DNA of 64,000 bases from Enchytraeus crypticus (Eukaryota; Annelida; Clitellata; Enchytraeida; Enchytraeidae): the NCBI GenBank assembly GCA_905160935.1, contig CAJHZI010000207.1, positions 1,429,501 to 1,493,500 of the forward strand, in the 5' to 3' direction. Below the pieces are notes generated by a model. The model worked only from the letters and a program-made list of their open reading frames with translations. It ran no database searches and was not told where the DNA came from. A program made the position numbers and the translations under genes. Below, one piece after another: positions 1 to 9,998 of this stretch; positions within the stretch are counted from its first letter, which is position 1; each line of letters begins with the position of its first letter.

Positions 1-9
1 CGCTTTACA

Positions 10-118
10 GGTTCCTTCCAGGTTGTTATTAATCCTTTCCATGGATAATCACATCATCGCTATTGATTGCGCCAATCGCAGCAAGCTCCAATACAAGATT
101 AACCTTCCATGAGCCTGA
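10..118 (-). repeat. 5S-headed SINE, 3' body fragment
   Basis: Read on the minus strand, this matches the 3' body of the fuller copies at 17313-17545, 21815-22040 and 48221-48470. The shared order is 'ggaaggttaatctt', then a 'gcgattggcgcaatcaatag' segment, then 'ccatggaaagg' at the end. The 5S-like head is absent. It lies just beyond the last visible SETD9 exon, so it probably sits in the SETD9 terminal intron. Confidence 0.5.
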
Positions 119-222
119 GGGGATATTCACCATTATTTGACTGACCTTGGCTTTGAACACAGGTCACTTGTATCCGAGGTATAACTAAGATTTACATCTC
201 CAGATTACAACAGCCACTTTAC

Positions 223-3200
223 CTACCCAGCACAACAAACACACCTAGCTGGGCTGTGAGGCTCAATTCCCATGACAGCCTCTTCTGCTGACGGACTAGA
301 GTAGAAGATGTTCGGTATAAACTTTCTGAGAAAAAGAGGAAAAGTCTGCGGTATATCAATCTCCTGATACATTACGTTCACTGAACAGTCTACAAAAGAA
401 TAAGAAAAGTCAAATGTAGTCTTCAAAACAGCTGTTTCAGTAGGCAAGCAAGTAAGCAATTTCTGAAGTAAAACACCTTCATTTAGCTTATTAAACTCTT
501 AAATTAGTACTAATCCTACTTTTCAGCGTCTCAATTGCAAGGCAGTTTTGTAAATACATTAGCAACACTAACAGTAGACAAAAATTGCTGTTAGCTTAAT
601 TTACTTCAGCCAAAATTATTTTCTTTTCTTTCCAAACTCACAAGTCCTACATAGCCCCTACTATTTTGTTAACTGTAAAAAGTATGATAGTTTCATACAG
701 GTTATCAAAATTTCTATATACTCGTTCCACGAATTTATTTCGACTTATAATTAAGGTTTCTTAGGCACATCTTACCACTTAAATACTCTCACTACTTTAT
801 AGCACCACTGAACTCACCATTATTATGATTGTTGACATACTGTCCAATGGCCAGAGGATTTCTGAGCAGTGAGGAGAGATCTGTCTTTAGATGAGACGAC
901 TGACTGGGTGCTGCCTCTAACCATGATGTGTCTGACACTTCATATGGGCCCATTCTGTCTCTACCGCTGCATGAGCTGAATCACAACAGTAAAAATAACA
1001 GCTCCATCAATCAATAACACTACTGGTACAAAGGTGCAGGCTCATGAATATATTGCAAAACAATTTATCAACTTAAAATTAGTCACGATATATATATTTT
1101 GCACAATTGCCTACATTTCAAACAGGGTTGTTTTACAAGGTATAGTGGCTGTTTTGAAAAGTACGTACTAGGTAGGTCTACTGTGTTTTGTCATCTTTTC
1201 AAGAATAGCTGGAATGATACAAATGCTGATAGACGATTAATGTTATTAATTTAAACATTGGCCTAATGACAAATTAAAATGTAGAATATTTAGATACAAC
1301 TGTTAACTACCTTAATTAGTATATTGTATGACCATAAAATAATAAAGTTTTGTAAAGAAATTGATAAATGCTTTGATAAGTAATTGTTATAACATGATAA
1401 AATACTAAATAATGAGAGTTCACTACCTAACCGGAATATAAAGCGGGAAATTCCCCTATCCCTTCCATCGACAAGCCAGCCATTAGAACACCTAAATATG
1501 TAAGGATTATTGACAGACTGCAGCAATATAGGATCTCCAAATCTATACAAAACACCTAAAAATATAAACAGTGCAAATTTGTATTGTTACCTTGGATATC
1601 TCAAATAATTAGTATAAAATTTAAATAGCCAAATGCCATGTGACACTGTGTAAGATATATGACAATAATTTAGTTATTACTATATTGTTATAAATTCAAA
1701 ATCCTTAGTAGCGACTATAATAGGATTATGTTACGTACCAGCATAATGCACAATATAGCATATCTGATATTGCAGCCTAAGCATAGACATTGCAGCTACC
1801 TAATCAGCATATTTTATATATCTTTAAATCTGATATTAAAAAAATTTGGCCAATAAATAGCTAGCAATATTGTTTATTCAGGTCACCAGATTTTAAGTTA
1901 TTGCTCAAAGGTTGAAATTTGTCTGAAACCAACCTAGTGTCACTAAATTAATTATAAGTGTCACTAAATTAATTATAAGTGTCACTAAATTAATTATAAG
2001 TGTCACTAAATTAATTATAAGTGTCACTAAATTAATTATAATGCAATTACTCATCAAATATTTTAACCCATTTTAAAAACAACTTTTAAGCTTTAAAATC
2101 TTAAGTGAATCATTAAAATCTTACAATTAATTTATTAAAAAATTACATAATTATATTCAATACTTCTTTAAAATCGTGAACGTCAGTTAATAATTAATTA
2201 TACCCACACTCTAAAAAGATGTTTAATGAAAATCAGTTTATTTAATCAAAAATTTAATTTGTCCAATAAAAACCTAAAATCTATTATATAGTAAATTCAA
2301 TATAAATAGAATAATAAAACTGATCTTGTAGAGATTAACCTGGGTATATAGCAGCAACATAACCTTTCGGTATCACTCCACTAGTAACAAACACACCCAA
2401 TCCACCCCCATCTACTTTACTTCTTCCTCTTTGCACCATGAAACCAGTCTCTTCTCTTAAAGCTTTCATCTTCTCACTCCAATTCACTGTATCTGTAAAC
2501 TTCTGCTCTTCGTTTGTATTTGAGTTTCTATAAGATTTTAAACCAGATTTACTTTGTACCATTCCATTAATATTTTCCACTTCTGCTTCACTTGTATTTG
2601 ATGCACTTGGTTTTGCTCTTGCCAAATTCCCCGGCCCAATCATTCTGCCTGGACAATCAGGCTGCATCTCTTCTAAAGTCCTCCCATCAGTTGCCATGAC
2701 CGACCAATTCTGTGTCTGCCTGTCATTTAAACCACACCTACTGCTATTTTCTAAAGCTTGAAATATTTGCTGAAGTTGCGTCAATAGAACACTTTCTTCT
2801 ACTTCTGTCATGATGCTTTCTTCCACATATCTCACAGACCTAGAACAAAATGAAATACATTCAACAACAAAAAATTCAGTGAATAACTTCAAAATAAAAT
2901 AAAATAGATTTGAACAAAATAGATTTGAACAAAATAGATTTGAACAAAATAGATATATATAAGTGTATATTAACATTTGGCATTAAATTATTGATACCTA
3001 TGTATAGCATTCTTAAGTATAAAGAAGATAATAATTCCTAATACGTAAGAAAAGAAATTGGTATATCTAGCAGTATATCTAAATAATCAAATCCCATGCC
3101 GCATAATTACATCACAAATAGCTAGCGCAGACATGGCTCAATGCTGGTTTTATATTTTCTATAAGACTTAGTTTCACTGTTACCACTTCTGTTTTACTTT

Positions 3201-4057
3201 TTTATTTTTTTTATTTTACCTATTTTTTCTTAAACAAGGCAAAGAATGCTGGTAATCAAATGGCACATACATGGATGTATTTAGATGTTAATTTTGACAA
3301 AATTACGACTCAACATATTGATTAGTAAGTCTATCGCCAAGGAAAGGAATATTTAAATAAATTTATTTTTACACATTATTACTTTAGTTTAGTATCATTT
3401 AGTTTAGTATCGTTTATTTGTTCATCACAGCACAGACTATACAAACAATAGGAATGTGCATATAGTTTGATAAACAAATAACAATACGAAAGAGGATACC
3501 ATAAAAGAGCCATAGCTCTGTCCGGTAATACCATAATTAGCAGCTATATTCTACTTAAGTCTGAAATACAAAAATTTCTATTACATTACTAATTACAGTA
3601 AAACCGTTGGTAGCCATACAATTGAACATTATCAAATTAGGAAATGGCCAGACACTGGCAAGTGAAACTCAAAATAAATTTTAAAAAACATCTCTAAATT
3701 ACAAATTAAATAAGTAAACTAAGATTATATCTACAAATATAGTAAAAAACTGACTATTTAAACTAAACTTTAAAGTGCAAAGAAAAATAATAAAACAAGA
3801 AAAGGAAAATACAATGAAACAAATGTAGTGTCTAATTAACTAGTACAAGCGTTCAAGGAGAGCTTTACTAGTATAAATACATAAAGGCTTAATTAATATG
3901 ACTATATAGATTTTAATTAATCATCATCATAAACAACAAATTCAGTTAATTACCTTTCCTTCCATGTGAAGAGAATCCATGGAGCAAACCTGTATCGATA
4001 TTGCTTCCACCTAGTAATGCATCGAGATAAAAACCCTTTTAAAGCGATATTTATCAT
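223..4057 (-). CDS. SETD9: SETD9-like SET-domain protein (five exons; 3' end missing)
   Basis: Five exons splice in phase on the minus strand: 4057-3954, 2839-2340, 1555-1432, 975-818 and 389 to about 227. Exon 1 gives MINIALKGF, then RWKQYRYRFAPW, resembling the N-terminus of vertebrate SETD9 (RWRRYKYRFVPW). Exon 2 ends with the start of the SET domain (GLGVFVTSGVIPKGYVAAIYPG region). Exon 3 has NPYIFRCSNGWLVDGRDRGI, exon 4 SCSGRDRMGP and NPLAIGQYVNN, and exon 5 VNVMYQEIDIP and KFIPNIFYSS. All keep the SETD9 order. The expected last segment (RDI..GEELFSNYY in the family) is not found in positions 1-220, so the final exon must lie off the window or be lost. An open frame runs to a stop at 223-225, but a GT donor at 226-225 is the likelier end. 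The family is a putative lysine methyltransferase of poorly known substrate. The asparagine pair of the SAM-binding region (YVNN) is present. Residues 60-130, between the conserved N-terminus and the SET domain, are poorly conserved. Confidence 0.9.
1937..2041. repeat. 21-bp tandem repeat, five copies
   Basis: Five essentially identical copies of gtgtcactaaattaattata+a lie in the SETD9 intron between exons 2 and 3. There is no divergence between copies, so the expansion is recent. Confidence 0.95.
2901..2954. repeat. 15-bp tandem repeat, 3.6 copies
   Basis: The unit aaaatagatttgaac is repeated perfectly, about 60 bp upstream of the acceptor of SETD9 exon 2 (gene sense). Confidence 0.9.
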
Positions 4058-4334
4058 GATCTCTAGTATGACCAAAGTCAAGATCTGGTTTAAAAGACAA
4101 ATGTGATTTTGGTACATTTATCATTATGATTATCAAATGTAGTGGCAAGATCAATCTTAAAATCACTATGAAATATATTTATTGAGTAACACAATTTCTA
4201 CCACTCCATTTTTGTGTTATTATTGCAGTTAGTTCCACCTGAAACAAGCCATGAAACTATATATGCCTAAATCCCAGCAAAGATCTGTGTGAGTACATAC
4301 CAGTAAAACTAGCAACATATTTAGCTATAGGAGC

Positions 4335-4388
<54 letters not shown>

Positions 4389-4531
4389 TTAACGTCAGTT
4401 ACATCTCTCGAAAGCGATCTCAGTGACATTCAAGCCCAGGTTTTGAACCCCGCACATACTGATCTACGGTTGGAAGCCATCATCATCATTAAGTTATTAA
4501 CTAGGTTATCAGCATTTGCACAATCAATCAT

Positions 4532-4588
<57 letters not shown>
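4335..4588. repeat. Two (TA)n tracts flanking a SINE copy
   Basis: (TA)n runs at 4335-4384 and 4535-4588 bracket a degenerate tRNA-derived SINE (4383-4484). The arrangement lies just upstream of the SETD9 start codon. It resembles the (TA)n-bracketed repeat at 29413-30992. Confidence 0.9.
4383..4484 (-). mobile_element. tRNA-derived SINE, family 1 (degenerate)
   Basis: On the minus strand this reads as the tRNA-like family seen most clearly at 57381-57516. It carries a B-box-like 'ggttcaaaacctggg' equivalent and then the 'tcactgagatcgctttcgag' body. It ends in the 'gacgttaat' motif. Confidence 0.65.
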
Positions 4589-4596
<8 letters not shown>

Positions 4597-4707
4597 CCTG
4601 TTTAAGGCAATGGGAAACCACCTCAAAAGTCATATTTTTCCCAAGCTATAGGCTACATAAGGTATGGGTAAGGCTTAACCCTTTGTGAAAGGGATTAAAA
4701 CAACAAC

Positions 4708-4845
4708 GTAATTAGAGTGCTACTGTAGTCCATGACATCACTGAACACTATGGTACAAAATCCAATCCCCGATGAGCAGACTGTGGTGTCCAAAAACGGT
4801 GCAAACCAAAATCCAGGAAATTAGTCCAAAGAGGGGTACTAGTGG
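4708..4845 (+). mobile_element. SINE-like repeat, family 2
   Basis: Shares 'attagagtgctac', 'atgacatc', 'ccaaaaacggtgcaaa' and 'ccaaaatccag' in the same order with the copies at 24508, 28005 and (reverse) 57205. It is the most diverged of the four. Origin unknown; no tRNA or 5S promoter box is evident. Confidence 0.6.
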
Positions 4846-5257
4846 ATTAACTAGTGGATTAACTTGTTGATCTATGCAGTGGCAGTGTCTCTATGGGGTG
4901 AGAAAGCCGACTCAAAATATGAGAATGTATCACAGATCTGCTGATTGGCAGAACACTAGAGAGAAGAGAGTTGCACTATGAATTATGCATTTACTACAAA
5001 ATATCTACCATAAAATGAAAAACTGTAGACTTGAAATTATATGCACCTTCAAAATATGTTAACCTAATAAGTTTAATAACAGAATAAAAGTTAATAGGTA
5101 TAACTTATAAGCCTTCACCTTATAACATCGGCAGGTCATACATGACCAGATAAATGATAAGCCTATAGCGGGTAACTAATATTAACTATATGCAGCCGAC
5201 GTAAGATTACAACTAGTAGACTTTGCTAAAGTGAGAAGCGATAGCCGGTATTCTCGT

Positions 5258-5404
5258 TTATTTTATTTTTCTTGGGCGCTCCATTAATCTTCCTACAATT
5301 TGGCCGCGACTTTTGGCGAATGAGGGAAGCTTTCTTGCAAGAATAACTGGAGCGCACATCAAGCACGCAACAAGCGCTAACATCTCAACCAAGCGCGATG
5401 TCAT
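5258..5404 (-). CDS. Possible small secreted peptide (48 aa) or first exon
   Basis: An ATG at 5404 opens a 48-codon frame. Its first 22 residues look like a signal peptide: a short polar start MTSRLVE, a hydrophobic core MLALVACLMCAPVIL, then A before a basic stretch. The remainder (RKLPSFAKSRG, then QIVGRLMERPRKIK) is rich in K/R. Base composition is nearer 50% GC, against about 33% around it. There is no recognised homologue and no dibasic-flanked peptide with an amidation glycine that would prove a neuropeptide. It lies about 1.2 kb upstream of the SETD9 start on the same strand. It could be chance, or the first exon of another gene. Confidence 0.25.
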   Translation of the reverse strand: MTSRLVEMLALVACLMCAPVILARKLPSFAKSRGQIVGRLMERPRKIK

Positions 5405-5499
5405 GTCAAAGTGTTTTACTGAAGGAATACAAATAAAATATTCTAAGAAAATTAGGTTGTAACGAGTCAAAACTTTGTTATTTAGCCTTCACCTTAACA

Positions 5500-6754
5500 A
5501 CACAACAGTGTTGCCACATATCGCTAAAATTTCAAACTAGTAGTAGCATTAGTCCCTCTAAGATTAGTACAAATCTTTCAAAGATCTTAAAATAGGTATA
5601 TATGGCATGACTGTTGTTTCAGCGATACAAGTTTTGTAAAAAGAGCGACTTGATTTCCAACTTGCTTAATTTCCATTTAATCGTGACGGTAAACAAAGCC
5701 CCTTTGTCATATGTGTATTTAATAGTAATTTGTGTAATTTCAAATTTATTTCATGATATTCGGCCTCTAATCGATTTTAAGATGATGTATTGTTACTCAT
5801 TTGGGTATACAAATTCCAGATATCCAGAAGCTACAAAAACGGAGATTATCCTTTAAGAGATTTGAAATAAACTTGTATGCATTTTGTATTTAAAAATTAT
5901 ACATCCAATTACTAGGAATTCGTTTCAAATAATTTTTTGTCACGACGATATATGTGACGATAGATGTACTCCTAAAGTACTTCATTATCGTTCAAAAGCT
6001 TTAATAACGTTCAAAAACTTCATTATTTTATGCCTTTAAATAATGATCAGCTGATATTGTTTACCCCCAGCTCTTCGCCGTGGTGAATGAAATAGCAAAT
6101 TTAGTTGTTGGCATCTCTGCAATTCTTGAACTCAATGTTTACAATGGTTGAGATTGCCTTGACACTTCTACGGTTTTTCGTTATTCTATTAAATCTTTAG
6201 TCAAATTCAGTTTGCTTCTAAAATTTTTGCTTCTTCAAATCTACGCCACAACGAAATTCCTGAATTGGAAGCGCGCATTCACTATTTTCTCACTGAAATA
6301 TTTTGCTTATAATACTGGTAGGAAACGACTAGTTACTAACAGACTTCGGTTATGTAGCGATGCTACAGATTATGCCTAATGTGTCATAGACCGCAGATGA
6401 CAGTTGATATAGGCTATAAGTTTTAAGGAACAGTTTTTCACTTATTAGTTATCTTTAAGGGGAACACTACAATACAAATGGTTATTTATGGAGCTAATAA
6501 TAATAGTATAAGTGTCAAAAAGTATTCGTTTTCATCAAATTAATATTTCTGTAAGGATTGCAACCCCATTATACACTTAAATTTTGTTACCAATCCAGGT
6601 GTAAAAGAATGACGCCATATGTACAGAAATTGCAATCGGTTCTTCAGAAATGGTTGACTTAAAATTTTAGATAATATTTAATAATATGTTAGCCTACATA
6701 TCATTCAATAAGTGTTAATTTTAAAAACTTTGCCTAGTTAGTATTTAGCATCTT
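5500..6754. other. Intergenic DNA, nothing identified
   Basis: AT-rich sequence with no repeat shared elsewhere in the window that I could see. Short open frames (for example 5614-5856) have no family signature or coding-like composition. Confidence 0.5.
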
Positions 6755-6765
6755 ATACGTTCAAA

Positions 6766-8029
6766 TTATTATTTAGCATCTTATGCGTTTAATACCTCAT
6801 GCATCGAAGATCTTATTAAAGATGGTAAATAATCGCATTCAGTCGAAAGCAGAGATGATACTGAGCAAGTCACAATTTGGTTTTAGGAAAGGATGCAGCA
6901 CAAGAGAAGCAATAGGGGTAATGCGGGTTCTTTGCGAACGAAGCTTAGATTATGGAAATGACGTTTTTGTATACTTTGTAGACTTCCAGAAGGCCTTTGA
7001 TAGGATTGATTGGATAACGATGATGAATATCTTAAAAAGAATAGGAATTGACAGGAGAGATAGAAGACTACATTTGAACTTGTACATTAATCAAAGAGCA
7101 GTAATCAAAATCCAACAAGAATACTCAGAAGAAGATGAAATAGGACTTGGAGTAAGACAAGGATGTAGCATTTCGCCGCTGCTGTTTAACATTTACGCTG
7201 AGGCAATGATGGAGGAAGCCATGGAAGAAGGAATAAAAGTAGGAGAGAATTTATTACAAGACGTACGATTTGCAGATGACCAAGGAATGGTAGCGGGCAG
7301 CAAGATTGGACTGCAGAAGATAATGGATAGACTGAATGATACGGCATTGAGATATGGCATGAAGATTAATATAAAAAAGACGAAAGTTATGAGAGTGTCC
7401 AATAATAAAGGTGAAGTTAATATCACAATAAATGGTACGAAATTGGAACAGGTAAGGAGTTTCAAATATTTGGGTCATACTATAATCGATGACGGGAAAT
7501 GTGAGACAGAAATATGCAGTAGGACTGCACAAGCAAAAGCAGCCTTTGGCAATAGAAAAGAACTATTAACAAAAAGTCTAAAGAAAGACACAAAGATAAA
7601 GATAGTGAAAACTTTGGTTTGGACCACGCTATTGTATGGATGTGAGACATGGGCCTTAAGGAAGGAAGATATTAGGAAACTGGAAGCGTTGGAAATGTGG
7701 ATTTGGAGAAGAATGGAGAGGATTAGCTGGACTCAAAAAGTTACAAATGAGGAAGTTCTGGAGAGAGTTGGCAGTTAGACAGTTGATAAATGTATTAAGA
7801 AATAGGAAGAAGAGCTGGATAGGACACATTCTAAGGGGGGAAGGTCTATTAAAAGAGGTCATAGAAGGTAGAATAGAAAGAAAAAGAGGCAGGGGCACGC
7901 CGAGATTAGGTATGTTAGATGATTTAAAGACCCATTCATATGTAGAAATGAAGAGGAAGGCGGAAGACAGAGAAGAGTGGAGGCGTTATATACCATGGAC
8001 CTGCCAGTAGGCAGAGCACTAAGAGAGAG
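6766..8029 (+). mobile_element. RTE/BovB-like non-LTR retrotransposon, 5'-truncated (family LINE-A)
   Basis: The open frame 6783-7778 encodes a reverse transcriptase without its endonuclease. It starts at the finger region (IPHASKILLKMVNNRIQ) and continues with QFGFRKGCSTREAI, VDFQKAFDRIDW, GVRQGCSISPLLFNIYAE, the catalytic FADD and KTKVMRVS, then LVWTTLLYGCETWALRKED. A frameshift near 7778 moves the thumb and C-terminal part (SWIGHILRGEGLLKEVIEGR, then RGRGTPR) into the frame of 7747-8010. The insertion is flanked by an exact 11-bp repeat, atacgttcaaa, at 6755-6765 and 8030-8040. That gives a clean target-site duplication, although the flank immediately 3' of the left repeat also contains a small local duplication. 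There is no poly-A; the element ends in 'cactaagagagag', as the other copies do. The clade assignment is from motifs only. Confidence 0.9.
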
Positions 8030-8214
8030 ATACGTTCAAAGTGGACAATCTTGAACAAACATTTAGTATAAGTATAATACAGCATTCAAAATATGAGTCC
8101 GATAAACACAATATCTGGTGTATTAAGCATTATCTGGTGTATAGAAGCATTCGAAACGAAACAAAACACTTAAAAACTACCGAATTCATTATAAATTTAT
8201 TTAAAATCACATTA

Positions 8215-8275
8215 TATCATCATCATATTCCCTTGAATCCCAGTTTAGCTAGGCTTGGGATAAAATCAGACTTCC
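8215..8275 (-). mobile_element. RTE-like 3' tail fragment
   Basis: The reverse complement reads 'ctagctaaactgggattcaagggaa' followed by (atg) repeats. It matches the tail segments at about 10660-10710 and 54560-54610. Confidence 0.45.
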
Positions 8276-8443
8276 TAGTTTAAAAAGTACACAATTTTAA
8301 TTGAAGTAGATCTCTATATATAACTAAGAACTTATCATCACATTTCAGTTATTTAAATGCTTAAAAAATCAATTTCACAACCTTTATCTGCCTCTCATGA
8401 TTAACATATTGTAACAGTATCTTGGGTAAATGTCAAATAAAAA

Positions 8444-9021
8444 AGCCTATTCTAAAAAAACAACTACAATAAGCAGAAACAAGTAGCGATAGCTAGAGAA
8501 AGCCTAATCTAAAAAACAACTACAATAAGCAGAAACAAGTAGCGATAGCTAGAGAAAGCCTAATCTAAAAAACAACTACAATAAGCAGAAACAAGCAGCG
8601 ATAGCTAGAGAAAGCCTAATCTAAAAAACAACTACAATAAGCAGAAACAAGTAGCGATAGCTAGAGAAAGCCTAATCTAAAAAACAACTACAATAAGCAG
8701 AAACAAGTAGCGATAGCTAGAAAAAGCCAAGTAGCGATCTAGAAAAAGCCTAACTACAATAAATAAGCAGAAACAAGTAGCGATAGCTAGAGAAAGCCTA
8801 ATCTAAAAAACAACTACAATAAGCAGAAACAAGTAGTGATAGCTAGAGAAAGCCTAATCTAAAAAACAACTACAATAAGCAGAAACAAGTAGCGATAGCT
8901 AGAGAAAGCCTAATCTAAAAAACAACTACAATAAGCAGAAACAAGTAGCGATAGCTAGAGAAAGCCTAATCTAAAAAACAACTACAATAAGCAAAAACAA
9001 GTAGCGATAGCTAGAGATAGC
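8444..9021. repeat. 56-bp minisatellite, about ten copies
   Basis: The unit aaaaaacaactacaataagc, then agaaacaagtagcgatagct, then agagaaagcctaatct recurs about ten times. One degenerate unit with a short internal duplication lies near 8720-8765. It lies between LINE-A and the 3' end of gene A. Confidence 0.95.
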
Positions 9022-9998
9022 CGTCATTAATTAGCACAACAGAATCATAAACCACTTGAAATGAAGAGACTGTGAAACTCCCATATATATAAACTCCCAA
9101 AGATACAAAAATCAGTGATAGACCCTACTGCCACAAGGAGTCGCTTTAATAATCTTAATATCTCCCCATCCTCCCCCCACACGCATAATATTCAATATAA
9201 GCCAAACAATCACTAAACAACATATACTTCCGAATTAAATGTTCCGGCAATTCAAGATGTACAGGTTTCATTAGAATTTTAACATTGACACTGGTTTCAA
9301 TAAACAACCCACACATACCGGAAACGTTTCTAAACAAAATAACAGTAACTAAAACAAATAATGCCCTAAGAGTTACTACTTATTACTATATAATATTCTT
9401 CACACTTTGCAATAGCAGCGCATAACAGACTTCAGCATTTTTATGTTCAGTGCAACCAAGTATAGCAGGAAAAAATTAATGTAAAAAATGTACTGTTTCA
9501 AGAAAAATCTAAAAATGTTGCGCTGTATGTAACAGTTCTAAATTAATGATGTTAGTAATTATATCTACAAATGTTATTACAGGATGTTAAATTTTCTATA
9601 TAACTGATGGCATTCTCATAGATGGATTCACAGAGAATTATAGCATGATCAACAAAATTATAACAAAATTATACATAAAACTTTACAGATACATAAAATA
9701 TAGCCAATGTTCATAAAATCCTCTCCATCATTGACACAATCACCACAAAATTTCTGGGAGCAAAAACCGTACGATGAGGCAGTGGCCATTTCTGAAATAT
9801 AATAAAGTAGGAGCATAAGGGGAAGATGAATGCACAGACAAAAATCTTTAGAAAAATTTAATACACAAAAAGAAGCAATAGCATAAGAAAATCGAAACAT
9901 CTGCAACAAAGAGCAATTAAAAGTGACAATGAAAAATGAGAAATACAGTGCTGTGAAATGTTCCAGGCAGTTATCATTTAATAGTCACGTTTCTTGAG
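9022..9998. other. Probable 3' flank / 3' UTR of gene A
   Basis: AT-rich sequence downstream of the gene A stop codon (minus strand). Several AATAAA-like sites occur, but I cannot choose the polyadenylation site. No other feature recognised. Confidence 0.4.

Noticed and set aside
4347..4633. Open frames of repeated Tyr-Ile on both strands
   Set aside because: They are translations of (TA)n microsatellites.
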